Assembly (NCBI GenBank): GCA_002336475.1
Contig: DDCX01000018.1
Span: forward strand, 22,255 to 35,344
From: Flavobacteriales bacterium UBA1995
Lineage (GTDB): Bacteria; Bacteroidota; Bacteroidia; Flavobacteriales_D; Sanyastnellaceae
Direction of reading: 5' to 3'
DNA: 13,090 bases
Shown here: piece by piece, positions 1-7,669 of the stretch
Numbering within the stretch: the stretch's first letter is position 1
Layout of the letters: the number at the start of each line of letters is the position of its first letter
The notes under the pieces: model-generated
Database searches by the model: none
The model's input: the letters and a program-made list of their open reading frames with translations, nothing else
Told to the model about the DNA's origin: nothing
Program-made: the position numbers and the translations under genes

Positions 1-1404
1 TACAACTTCTTTGTGCCGCATGACGTGTCCGGTCACATCGAATTGCTCGGTGGTCCTGAGGGCTATGCCCACATGCTCGATAGCATGTTCAATGGTCCGA
101 GTCGCTTGTCGGGGCGCCACCAGAGTGACATTACGGGATTGATCGGTCAGTATGCCCATGGCAATGAGCCTTCCCATCACATGGCTTATTTGCCCTCTTT
201 TGTGGGGCATCCAGAGCAAACTCAGGCACTGGTTGACAGCATTTGTGATGCGCTGTACACAGCAGAGCCTGATGGGCTGAGTGGCAACGAAGACTGCGGT
301 CAGATGAGCAGTTGGTTCGTTTGGAGTGCGTTGGGCATGTACCCTGTGACGCCTGGTTCGCCCAAGTATGTGATTGGAACACCACGGTATGATGCGTTTC
401 AGTGGATGCTCCCCAATGGCAATGTCCTGGAGGTCGAAGTGGACAGGAGCTCTCCAGAAGCAGTGTTTGTTCATGGATTGACCATTGACGGTCTGCCTGT
501 GAACCGCACTTGGGTAGGGCATGACGAATTGATGGCAGGAGGCCATTGGCATTTTGAGGTTCGCGATGAGCCTGTAGGAGAAGACGGATGGGGAAAGGCA
601 CAGTCCGCCTGGCCAGTAGAGAACTGGACCTTAGGAGATGCCGCGTTTGTCGCTGCTCCTTTTATCGATGCACCGCGCAGCTACTCTGGTGACAGTTTGC
701 TGGTTCCCTTGGGAACGATTGACACAGAGGCACAGGTTTGGGTGCGTGTTGTGGAAGACACACCGGAGGCCCGTTCTGTTGGGGCCGACATGAGCGGATT
801 TGTACCTGCGCTGGGGCCTGTCACGGTGCGGGGAACCCAGGTGGTACAGGTGGTTTCAGAAGACCATGGTTCAAAGAGTGCTGTTGTTTCATCCCGGATT
901 GCACGTGTGAACCCTGATTTCAGCATCGAGATTCGGGAGCCTTATGCCAACCAATATGCCGCAGGCGGAGACCGTGCATTGATCGATGGCATCCGTGGAG
1001 AAGGCGAAGACTTCAGGACTGGAGATTGGCAAGGTTTTTATGGAAAGGACGCTTTTGTCACGGTTGATCTGGGGCAAGAATACCGCATTAAATCGCTGAG
1101 CGTTGGTGTCTTACAGGATGTCAAGTCTTGGATTTGGGCTCCTGAGAAGGTGACTTGCAGAACTTCTCTTGATGGTGTCAGCTTTGTAGACTTTGGCAGT
1201 GCATCGACTTCTTTAGAACCGGTGGACTACACCCCGCTGACTGAGCGCATTGGGTTTGATGGTGACGCTGTTGCCCGGTATGTGCAAATGGAGCTCAATC
1301 AGTTTAATGGGGCCGTCATTCCGGAATGGCATTTGGGGCGCTTGAACCCAACGTGGGTGTTCGCTGATGAATTTGGGTTTGAGATTGAGCCAGTAAAACG
1401 ATGA
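1..1404 (+). CDS. GH92 family alpha-mannosidase, C-terminal part, with discoidin-like domain (5' truncated by window edge)
   Basis: The reading frame is open from the first base and begins inside the catalytic domain, so the true start lies outside the window; 467 residues are visible. Residues 5-20 (VPHDVSGHIELLGG) and the blocks GNEPSHH (about 54-60) and GNEDCGQMSSW (about 95-105), followed by ALGMYPVTPG, are hallmarks of glycoside hydrolase family 92. GH92 enzymes are calcium-dependent, inverting exo-alpha-mannosidases, mostly acting on alpha-1,2-mannose of N-glycans or mannans. The Glu of GNEPS and the acidic pair of GNED fall where the family has its catalytic acid and base (family knowledge). 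A beta-rich linker follows, then from about residue 305 to 450 a region resembling an F5/8 type C (discoidin) carbohydrate-binding module (VTVDLGQEYRIKSLSVG, then TSLDGVSF). No T9SS sorting signal is present at the C-terminus. The stop codon overlaps the next start. Export and exact linkage specificity are inferred; the signal peptide is not visible. Confidence 0.93.
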   Translation, partial: YNFFVPHDVSGHIELLGGPEGYAHMLDSMFNGPSRLSGRHQSDITGLIGQYAHGNEPSHHMAYLPSFVGHPEQTQALVDSICDALYTAEPDGLSGNEDCGQMSSWFVWSALGMYPVTPGSPKYVIGTPRYDAFQWMLPNGNVLEVEVDRSSPEAVFVHGLTIDGLPVNRTWVGHDELMAGGHWHFEVRDEPVGEDGWGKAQSAWPVENWTLGDAAFVAAPFIDAPRSYSGDSLLVPLGTIDTEAQVWVRVVEDTPEARSVGADMSGFVPALGPVTVRGTQVVQVVSEDHGSKSAVVSSRIARVNPDFSIEIREPYANQYAAGGDRALIDGIRGEGEDFRTGDWQGFYGKDAFVTVDLGQEYRIKSLSVGVLQDVKSWIWAPEKVTCRTSLDGVSFVDFGSASTSLEPVDYTPLTERIGFDGDAVARYVQMELNQFNGAVIPEWHLGRLNPTWVFADEFGFEIEPVKR

Positions 1405-2594
1405 ATGAAGGGGCTGATTTTGAGTCACGTGGATTGGCCATGACCACCCCTCACCCACTTGGGGAGCGGATCGTCAAGGCGGAAGGTTGTTGGATAGAGA
1501 CAGACCAAGGAGAACGTCTTTTTGACCTGGTGAGTGGCATCGGCGTAAGCGCCCTTGGCCACGGAAACCAGAGGGTGGCTCAGGCATTGCACGACCAGAT
1601 CGACAAGCATTTGCACGTCATGGTGTATGGTGAATACGCACAAGAACCTCAGGATCTCGCGGCCCGCGTATTGTTGGGGACGTTGGGCCAATATGGTTTG
1701 GACTCTGTGTATTTCGTAAACAGTGGCACTGAGGCCATTGAAGGGGCGATGAAGCTCGCGCGCAGGGTGACGGGCCGCAGTGAAATATTTGGTCTTACTG
1801 GCGGCTATCATGGAGCAACCACTGGTGCATTGAGTTTGTCTACCCCCTCCTTCCGACGCGATGCATTTTTACCGCTATTGCCTGAGGTGGGGCATTTGCC
1901 GTTTGGGGAAATGGAGGGCCTGCAGCACATTACAAGCCGCACAGCGGCAGTGTTTGCAGAAACGGTCCAAGGCGATGCAGGAATTCGGCCCCTTTCTGAA
2001 TCCTATTTCAGTGCGCTTCGCAAAAGGTGTGACGAAACTGGAGCATTGTTGGTGTTGGATGAAATCCAGTGTGGTCTGGGCCGTACAGGCCACCTTCATG
2101 CATTTGAAGCTCATGGAATTGCACCTGATGTACTGGTGTTGGGCAAGGCTTTGGGGGGCGGGATGCCCATGGGAGCTTTTGTTTCCTCCAAAGGCCGCAT
2201 GGCCCGACTGAGAGAGCATCCCAAGCTCGGCCACATCACCACATTTGGGGGGCATCCGATGGCGTGTGCTGCATGTGCAGCTTTCCTGCAAGAGCTCGAA
2301 ACGGTCAACTTGGGTGCGGTTCAGTCCCAGGGCTTGCAGTGGAAGGCTGCTCTAGGGGCTCACCCAGCGGTGGTTGAAGTCCGAGGTTCAGGGCATTTCT
2401 TAGGCGTAGACCTCGATGGTCCCGAACGCGTCACGGCTTTGGTCGGAGCGGCACGCAAGAGGGGGCTTGTCCTTTTTTGGTTCCTCAGCCGGCCCCAAGG
2501 ATTCCGAATTGCACCTCCCTTAACAGCAGGCAAATCCGAGCTGGATGCTGCGTTGGTGCAGTTGTTGGAAGCACTGGATGAAGTGGCGGGATAA
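1401..2594 (+). CDS. Class III PLP-dependent aminotransferase (acetylornithine / 4-aminobutyrate type)
   Basis: The 397-residue protein is normal length for fold-type I, class III aminotransferases, cytoplasmic enzymes that move an amino group from an omega-amino donor to a 2-oxo acid. Visible motifs are VNSGTEAIEGAMKLAR (PLP phosphate binding), GGYHG, DEIQCGLGRTG at residues 220-230 with Asp220 placed to contact the PLP ring nitrogen, and the LGKALGGGMPMGAF block, whose Lys249 should form the Schiff base. The stretch LISG-like to VMYGE (about 43-79) matches Bacteroidota members of the group. The substrate cannot be fixed: acetylornithine, 4-aminobutyrate, lysine and other donors occur in this class, and no arginine-biosynthesis neighbours are present. 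The ATG at 1401 overlaps the GH92 stop (ATGA), suggesting translational coupling; an in-frame ATG at 1440 is an alternative but would shorten the usual N-terminus. Confidence 0.93.
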   Translation: MNEGADFESRGLAMTTPHPLGERIVKAEGCWIETDQGERLFDLVSGIGVSALGHGNQRVAQALHDQIDKHLHVMVYGEYAQEPQDLAARVLLGTLGQYGLDSVYFVNSGTEAIEGAMKLARRVTGRSEIFGLTGGYHGATTGALSLSTPSFRRDAFLPLLPEVGHLPFGEMEGLQHITSRTAAVFAETVQGDAGIRPLSESYFSALRKRCDETGALLVLDEIQCGLGRTGHLHAFEAHGIAPDVLVLGKALGGGMPMGAFVSSKGRMARLREHPKLGHITTFGGHPMACAACAAFLQELETVNLGAVQSQGLQWKAALGAHPAVVEVRGSGHFLGVDLDGPERVTALVGAARKRGLVLFWFLSRPQGFRIAPPLTAGKSELDAALVQLLEALDEVAG

Positions 2595-2622
2595 GTCTGC
2601 GCTTTGTCCCCAGGCATCTGGC

Positions 2623-3486
2623 CTAAGCTAAAAATTGCCCCAGACGTTCCGCCGACTGTTTGGCCTCTGGTAAGATGTCAGGTAACAACTGCCAGCCATG
2701 GTGGGCTTTGGGCTCTTCATGTGTTGAGAGTGCGACTCCGGCAGCTTTTAGTTTTGAAGCGAGCAATTGAGCATCGGCATTCAGCAATTCGTTGGATGCA
2801 CTTTCTATGTAGACTTTGCCCAGTGTCGCCAAGGAGGCGCTGGAAGCGAGCACAGGACTGCACTCTGGGTTGGTCGCCGCTTCTCCTCCGAGGTACAAAC
2901 TGGCGTATTCCCTCAAGTCTTCGCGGTCGAATGCGCTGTGTTCTGCGATGTTGATGGCGGATGAAGCCCCATCTACCCTGAGGTCTACCCATGGTGAAAG
3001 CAGGGCCAAACGGTCGCTGTTTTGGCGGCGAAGGGCCCATGCCAAAGCTAAATTTCCACCAGCGGAATCGCCCACGATGTCCAATGGTTCTTCAACTGGA
3101 ATGCGATCCAGTGCGCGGTGGGCCGATGGAAACGGGTGTTCGGGAGCGAGTGGGTAATCGGGGAGCCAAATTTCCCTGCCTGTAATGGCCGCCAATGCAC
3201 CTGCTGCAGCCCTGTGGGTGCGCGGAGAGCAAAACGCGAATCCTCCACCGTGGATCCATACAATGGGCGGTGCATCTGTGCGTCCGCCTTTTCTGGAGAC
3301 GCATTCGGTGGTCATTCCGTGCCAATTCCAAGATCGGACCACGAGGTCCTTGGGCGGAAAGTAAAGCCGGGCCAAGGTGTCTGCAGCGAGCCTCCATTGG
3401 GCAGGTGTGGCATCCAAGACCTCGTGGCGCAGCAGCCTCACAGCCACGTGGTATCCAGAAATCACGCGGTGAACCAGGTCATTCAT
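2623..3486 (-). CDS. Alpha/beta hydrolase, hormone-sensitive-lipase-like esterase
   Basis: The 287-residue protein belongs to the HSL branch (alpha/beta hydrolase fold-3) of carboxylester hydrolases. The oxyanion-hole motif HGGG is at residues 79-82, the nucleophile elbow GDSAGG at 139-144 (Ser141), YPLAPEHPFP at 111-120, and the likely catalytic His263 lies in HHGWQLLPD. The acid residue probably lies in the segment ESASNELLNAD (228-238), which is not the usual D-P-L form, so I cannot assign it firmly. No signal peptide is seen, so it is probably cytoplasmic. The reading frame is open to 3594, but I chose the ATG at 3486 because it gives family length and overlaps the upstream M14 peptidase stop by 8 bp (ATGAATGA), typical of coupled translation. 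The natural substrate is unknown; small acyl esters are likely from the family. Confidence 0.88.
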   Translation of the reverse strand: MNDLVHRVISGYHVAVRLLRHEVLDATPAQWRLAADTLARLYFPPKDLVVRSWNWHGMTTECVSRKGGRTDAPPIVWIHGGGFAFCSPRTHRAAAGALAAITGREIWLPDYPLAPEHPFPSAHRALDRIPVEEPLDIVGDSAGGNLALAWALRRQNSDRLALLSPWVDLRVDGASSAINIAEHSAFDREDLREYASLYLGGEAATNPECSPVLASSASLATLGKVYIESASNELLNADAQLLASKLKAAGVALSTHEEPKAHHGWQLLPDILPEAKQSAERLGQFLA

Positions 3487-5236
3487 TGAAGGGAATGGAT
3501 TGGTTCTTGGGAATGCTGAAGATGGGGTATCTGGCAGGAGTCTGTTCGAAGTGATCTGATCTTTTGTAGAGCCAATCCAATTGTTGACGGGCACTCCAGG
3601 TGTCCCCTCCCCGCCCCTTGGACGTTCGGATGGCCTCGAACTCAGATTTGAGCGATGGGTTGGATTTCAAGAGGGCTTCTGCTGTTTCCTCGAAAACGTA
3701 GGAGGAGAAGTACTCTTTTTGTTGGAGCGTGCTGTCAAAGAAATTCCAAGCCATGAAGGCATCGACAGCTTCAGGTGATAGGGTTTCGACCAAATACCGG
3801 GCGGCGGCCTGGTCCAAGGGAACCACCCAATCGCCCGCAAAGAGTTGTACTTCTTCCATGGAACGGCTGACGGCTTCGATGGAGCGGTAATGGTGACCTT
3901 CGTATGGCCTGTTGAGCGCGGAGTGGCGATCTATACGGGCCACTTCGAGCAACATCAGGGTGTCCTTTGGAACAGTTGAGTAGCGGACGCCATTGGCCTT
4001 TAGCCTTTCGATCACATGGCGCCAAGCTTGGGGCACCACAAAAGCGTTGGGGACTGGAGCAGATTGACTCGCCTTGAAGGTGTGGAGGTAGTCGATGCTG
4101 CGCATGTATGGAGCATCGTGGTCGTATTTCAGTCGCCGCTCTCCGGTCACATTGCTCCATTCATATCGGGCCTCATATCCTGGGAAATCCAAGGCGTCCA
4201 CAGCGTTGGTGTCGAGCTCCCATGCCACCGGAGCATTGTCGAGCGCAAGAAAAGCCTCTTGTTGGGCGCGTTTTCTCTCTTGTAAGGCCTCTGCCTTTGA
4301 CATTGCCGCTTCAAGTAGCACTTCCAAAAACATCCGGGTATTTCGGACGCGGTCCGCAAAAGGCTTGAGCATATGGGCCTCGGTAGTGAAGCCGATGGCG
4401 TGGTGCAAAGCGCCATATCCGGTAGAGTAACGCGGTGTTTCCAAAAAGTCTGATATCCCACCATCGGGCGTGGCTTCTATGCTGTTCACGTATGGCACCA
4501 TGGGTTCACCGCGTTGGGCCATCCCGGCATACAGCAGGGGTGTGAACTCAGCTTCTAACCAAGCGCCGAGTGGCCCGCCGAGTTTGTCGGGTTGGGTGGT
4601 GATCAGGGTCAATGTCGCTTGGTAGTCCGCGCCATTGGAGGTGTGAGTGTCCACAAAGATGTCTGGCAAAAAGCTCGAGAACATCTGATTGAATGACAAT
4701 GCGTTACGGCTGTCGCACTTGATGAAATCTCGGTTGAGGTCGAGGTTGCGGGCGTTGCCACGAAACCCGTATTCTTCTGGTCCATCTTGGTTTGCACGGG
4801 TACAGCAATTGCGTCGAAGCCCACCGCCAATGTTGTACATCGGGACGATGCCAATGTGCACCCCTTGCGGCAGGCCCTCGGGATTCTCGAGCAATGCCGA
4901 GGCCCATTGCAGACTGGCATTGACGCCACACGGTTCGCCAGGGTGAATCGCATTGTTGACCAGGATGCGCAGGTCAGCGGTATCTGGCCCCAATGTGAAC
5001 AGATGCAACGGTCTGCCTGCGTCCGACGTTCCAAAAACGTTGAGGGCCGCATGTTCGGGGTAGGTTTCTGCCAGCGCTGCATAGGCATCAATGGCTTCTC
5101 CCCATGTGGGGGTGGTGTTCGATTCGATTGGGGCTTGCGCGCGCAAATGAGGGCTTAGGTCAAGCCAACACATGAGGCCCAATAACAGGGGCCAAACGCG
5201 ACGAAGACGAATCGGACCATCTTGGAGCAGGTTCAT
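3479..5236 (-). CDS. Secreted M14 family zinc carboxypeptidase-like protein
   Basis: A protein of 585 residues from the chosen start. Residues 1-33 look like a Sec signal peptide: basic RLRR, then a hydrophobic stretch, with likely cleavage at LRA|QA, so it should act in the periplasm or outside. The M14 zinc site is clear: HPGE (His98, Glu101) and a downstream His198 in VDTHTS. The substrate-binding Asn-Arg pair is in LDLNRDF (N168, R169), and the catalytic Glu286 is in GFTTEAHM. M14 enzymes remove C-terminal residues from peptides or cleave cell-wall peptides. The C-terminal 250 or so residues have no domain I recognise; this long tail is typical of large Bacteroidota M14 proteins. An in-frame ATG at 5263 would add nine residues before the basic n-region and would overlap the divergent yqgE start, so I prefer 5236. 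It is followed by, and overlaps, the esterase gene. Confidence 0.9.
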   Translation of the reverse strand: MNLLQDGPIRLRRVWPLLLGLMCWLDLSPHLRAQAPIESNTTPTWGEAIDAYAALAETYPEHAALNVFGTSDAGRPLHLFTLGPDTADLRILVNNAIHPGEPCGVNASLQWASALLENPEGLPQGVHIGIVPMYNIGGGLRRNCCTRANQDGPEEYGFRGNARNLDLNRDFIKCDSRNALSFNQMFSSFLPDIFVDTHTSNGADYQATLTLITTQPDKLGGPLGAWLEAEFTPLLYAGMAQRGEPMVPYVNSIEATPDGGISDFLETPRYSTGYGALHHAIGFTTEAHMLKPFADRVRNTRMFLEVLLEAAMSKAEALQERKRAQQEAFLALDNAPVAWELDTNAVDALDFPGYEARYEWSNVTGERRLKYDHDAPYMRSIDYLHTFKASQSAPVPNAFVVPQAWRHVIERLKANGVRYSTVPKDTLMLLEVARIDRHSALNRPYEGHHYRSIEAVSRSMEEVQLFAGDWVVPLDQAAARYLVETLSPEAVDAFMAWNFFDSTLQQKEYFSSYVFEETAEALLKSNPSLKSEFEAIRTSKGRGGDTWSARQQLDWLYKRSDHFEQTPARYPIFSIPKNQSIPFNE

Positions 5237-5261
5237 GAGGTCAAAAGTGAGAAATTGCAAC

Positions 5262-5852
5262 ATGGAATTCGTCCCACCATCAGACGCAAAACCAAGAACA
5301 GGACAATTTTTGTTGTCTGAGCCCTTTATGTCCGACGCTTGGTTCGGCAGAAAGGTGGTCTTTCTGTGCGATCATGATGGCGATGGCTCTCTGGGATTTG
5401 TGCTCGATCATTTCACGGACAGGTCCTTGAGATCAGTGATGAGTGATGCAGAGGATTGGCCATTGCAGCAGTCCGTAGCTGTGGGAGGCCCGGTTCACAA
5501 TGACAGCTTGTTTTATCTGCACCGCATGGGAGATGTAGTCTCTGGGGCGTTGCCGGTATTGCCAGGATTGTGGCTAGGGGGAGACTTTGATGAACTGAAA
5601 GCCGGCTTGTCTACCGGGCGATACAGCGACCAAGATGTTCGCTTCTTTGTCGGATACAGTGGATGGACTCCGGGCCAATTGGATTCAGAAATGCGTGAAA
5701 AAAGCTGGTATGTGCACGATGCGCCTTTAGAAGTTAAGCTCGAGGCCATTTTCAACCCTCCCGAAGAAGGGCTGTGGCGCAGCATGCTCGCTTCAAAGGG
5801 GCCAGGTCATGCAAGGGCGAGCATGCTGCCTGTGGACCCCAGCCTCAATTGA
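5262..5852 (+). CDS. yqgE: YqgE/AlgH family protein
   Basis: The 196-residue protein matches the UPF0301 (YqgE/AlgH) family in length and motifs: GQFLLSEPFMSDAWFGR (14-30, the family's N-terminal block), GFVLDH, GGPVHNDSLFYLH (75-87) and FFVGYSGWTPGQL (128-140), then a Trp-containing block SWYV. These are soluble cytoplasmic proteins with a conserved fold and no agreed biochemical function; the name AlgH comes from alginate regulation in Pseudomonas and should not be taken as function here. The frame is open upstream to 5172, but the ATG at 5262 gives the normal family N-terminus. The gene is divergent from the M14 peptidase with at most 25 bp between starts, so its promoter probably lies within the peptidase's coding sequence. 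A small hairpin with a T run spans its stop. Confidence 0.93.
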   Translation: MEFVPPSDAKPRTGQFLLSEPFMSDAWFGRKVVFLCDHDGDGSLGFVLDHFTDRSLRSVMSDAEDWPLQQSVAVGGPVHNDSLFYLHRMGDVVSGALPVLPGLWLGGDFDELKAGLSTGRYSDQDVRFFVGYSGWTPGQLDSEMREKSWYVHDAPLEVKLEAIFNPPEEGLWRSMLASKGPGHARASMLPVDPSLN

Positions 5853-5863
5853 AGGAGGCTTTT
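5841..5863 (+). terminator. Possible intrinsic terminator of yqgE
   Basis: Inverted repeat AGCCTC (5841-5846) and GAGGCT (5855-5860) with an 8-nt loop, running directly into TTTT. The left arm lies in the last codons of yqgE and the right arm falls after its stop, in the 9-bp gap before the convergent DUF2797 gene. The stem is only 6 bp, so this is a modest call. Confidence 0.4.
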
Positions 5864-6698
5864 ACTGGAATGCCCAACGGGTGCGGTAGCCGGAATGGCG
5901 CCTCACATTGAACACCCTTCCGCCATCCAGCAGCAGGTATTGTCCTTTGATGGCCATGAGTGTTCCTTCGATCAACGGGACCTTGTCCAAGGTGACTGAA
6001 GTGACTTTGTCGGGAAAGGCAACGCACGGGAATTGAATGTGGTGAACCGTGTCGTCTTCGGACATGAAGTCTTCAAAAGCGGGAGGACATTGCTCAAAGG
6101 CTTCATCCTTGGCCGAGCGCAATGCCTCTTCTAGCGCAGTCAAGCTTGGGTTTCCTGCGGTCAGCATGGCCCTCCATTGGGTCTTGTCTGCGAAGTGCTC
6201 TTTCATGGCTACCTCAATGAGTCCAGCCAATTGACGGTAAGGCGTTTCTGCAAGGAGTATGGCACCTGATGCGCCCTGATCAATCCAACGGTAGGGCACT
6301 TGTGTGGCCCTTGTGACCCCTACTTTGATGCCGCCGGTATAGCTTAAATAGACAACATGGGGCTGGTTGTGGTGTGCCTCTTCCCAAGCGGCATCGCGGA
6401 GTGCGACACCTTCATGGATGCGGCTGAGTTCAGGCCGGATGATGCTTTCGACGGCCAACGGGGACGATTGGAAGGCGTCAAAAGACATGCCGTCACCGTA
6501 AGTCTTGCGGATGGACTTTCCAGAAACCGTGCAATGGATCTTGCCCAGGTGTTCGATGCGGATGTCTTGACCAACTGCTGAATTGATTTCAAAGCCATCC
6601 AAAGGGTCCAAAATGTCCTTCGCTGACCAGGTGTACTGGACATTGCCTGAAGGGTTCAGCGCGCTATTCAACTTTCGAATGTTCCCTTCTCCTCTCAT
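5862..6698 (-). CDS. DUF2797 domain protein lacking the family cysteines
   Basis: The 278-residue protein is recognised by the conserved central block of DUF2797: HVVYLSYTGGIKVGVTR (114-130), YRWIDQGA (136-143) and DKTQWRAML (171-179). Function is unknown; the family is soluble and usually has a Cys-rich, zinc-ribbon-like N-terminal half. Here that region keeps its backbone pattern (GKSIRKTYGDG, IIRPELSRIHEG) but only Cys56 remains of the cysteines I expect from relatives. The positions normally in C-x-x-C, CYPC and C-IIRPELC contexts read Ser59, Ser72, Ala75, Ser85 and Ser92. The ATG at 6698 is chosen because MRGEGNIRKL matches the usual family start; the frame is open to 6794 but that extension would run into the divergent neighbour. 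Its stop lies 9 bp from yqgE (convergent). Confidence 0.88.
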   Translation of the reverse strand: MRGEGNIRKLNSALNPSGNVQYTWSAKDILDPLDGFEINSAVGQDIRIEHLGKIHCTVSGKSIRKTYGDGMSFDAFQSSPLAVESIIRPELSRIHEGVALRDAAWEEAHHNQPHVVYLSYTGGIKVGVTRATQVPYRWIDQGASGAILLAETPYRQLAGLIEVAMKEHFADKTQWRAMLTAGNPSLTALEEALRSAKDEAFEQCPPAFEDFMSEDDTVHHIQFPCVAFPDKVTSVTLDKVPLIEGTLMAIKGQYLLLDGGRVFNVRRHSGYRTRWAFQ

Positions 6699-6753
6699 GG
6701 TCTTCTTGTTATTGTGCGAGGTTCTGCTAATTTTCCGAAAATCAAAACAAAGC
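6699..6753. promoter_or_regulatory. Divergent control region between DUF2797 and T9SS-protein genes
   Basis: This 55-bp gap must hold start signals for both genes. On the plus strand TAATTTTC (6728-6735) is close to the Bacteroidota -7 box TAnnTTTG, with a TTG at 6706-6708 separated by 19 bp, which fits the -33/-7 arrangement. A perfect inverted repeat ATTTTC-C-GAAAAT (6730-6742) overlaps the -7 box. No convincing minus-strand promoter was found. Consensus knowledge is from the phylum; the assignment is inferred. Confidence 0.4.
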
Positions 6754-7653
6754 ATGAAGAAACTTTTACTCCCGGTCGTTTTGTTTGCGACCACGTCAGC
6801 CTTTGCTCAATTCGAGGAAGGCTTTGAATCCTTCACCGCAGGTGATTTTATCTGCGTAGAAAGTGAACTTTTTGAACCTTGGCCAGGGGGCACTGCTGGC
6901 AGCGAGTGGGACTCAGCCGTGTCTGATGAGTACGCTTCAGAAGGTGTGAATTCTCTTAAAATTGTAGCCGATGCAGTAGCTGGTGGTCCAATGGACGTGA
7001 ATTTGATTGTTGGAAAAACTGAAGGCAACTGGAGCTTGGACTGGGACATGTTTGTGCCCGATGGCAACTCTGCTTACTTCAATGTTCAAGGAACCGATGT
7101 TGCGGGTGAAAGCACCAACAGCTGGCAGTGCAATGCCTTCTTCAATACGGATGGCAGCGTCATTACTGATGGTCCTTGGGGCATGTCAGACATCAACTAC
7201 ATCCCTCTGGGTGAGTGGTTCAACATCCGCTACGTTGTGGACCTGGACCAGGGAATCTTCAAAATGTGGGTGGACGGTGAAGAGCTGTTTCAAGCCCCTT
7301 ATGACGGAAATTTCAGCAGCATCAATTTCTATGCTCTTGGGGACGGCCAAACCATTGGTTTGTACTACCTCGACAACTTCACCTTGGCTGAAAGCGATGT
7401 GGAATTGGTCGGCGTTGAGGATGTTGCGGTGACTCCTTTTGGGTTCGCTCCCAATCCTACCACAGGAGCGCTCAATTTGAGCGGCGTGTTGGAATCTCAG
7501 GACTTGGTTGTCTTGGACCTCATGGGCCGTGAAGTGGCGCGTGTGGCGGTTGAAGTGGGCCAGAAGTCCATTGCGGTTGATGTTCCAGATGGGGTCTACC
7601 TCTTTGGACCGGAAAACGGACAAGGACTCCGCAAATTGGTGGTCCGCCGCTGA
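6754..7653 (+). CDS. T9SS-exported protein with concanavalin-like domain and type A sorting domain
   Basis: A protein of 299 residues. It starts with a clear Sec signal peptide (MKKLLLPVVLFATTSAFA, cleavage before Gln19). Residues about 20-215 form a beta-rich region resembling LamG/concanavalin-like folds: WSLDWDMFVPDG, then WFNIRYVVDLDQGIFKMWVDGEEL and an aromatic YLDNF strand. From about residue 228 to the end there is a type A T9SS C-terminal domain: GFAPNPTTGALNLSG, VVLDLMGREV, VPDGVYLF and the terminal KLVVRR. Such domains are recognised by the PorU/PorV system and removed as the cargo is released or anchored at the cell surface. The ligand of the N-terminal domain is unknown; carbohydrate binding is possible but not shown. 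The frame is open upstream to 6583, but the ATG at 6754 starts the signal peptide. It ends convergently with the hydrolase gene. Confidence 0.9.
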   Translation: MKKLLLPVVLFATTSAFAQFEEGFESFTAGDFICVESELFEPWPGGTAGSEWDSAVSDEYASEGVNSLKIVADAVAGGPMDVNLIVGKTEGNWSLDWDMFVPDGNSAYFNVQGTDVAGESTNSWQCNAFFNTDGSVITDGPWGMSDINYIPLGEWFNIRYVVDLDQGIFKMWVDGEELFQAPYDGNFSSINFYALGDGQTIGLYYLDNFTLAESDVELVGVEDVAVTPFGFAPNPTTGALNLSGVLESQDLVVLDLMGREVARVAVEVGQKSIAVDVPDGVYLFGPENGQGLRKLVVRR

Positions 7654-7669
7654 TTGCCTTTTAAACCGG

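Noticed and set aside
2610..2624. Short inverted repeats (CCAG/CTGG, AGGC/GCCT) in the 28-bp convergent gap between the aminotransferase and the HSL-type esterase
   Set aside because: Stems are only 4 bp and no T tract follows on either strand; not supportable as a terminator.
3118..3554. Open frames on the plus strand across the start of the esterase and end of the peptidase
   Set aside because: They lie antisense to two genes with intact catalytic motifs and have low-complexity, Arg/Cys/Trp-rich translations without recognisable domains.
3487..3594. N-terminal extension of the HSL-type esterase back to 3594
   Set aside because: It would overlap the peptidase by over 100 bp and adds residues not seen in the family; the ATG at 3486 fits better.
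6583..6753. Upstream extension of the T9SS protein frame
   Set aside because: It lies antisense to the DUF2797 gene and would place a signal peptide internally; the ATG at 6754 begins a textbook signal sequence.
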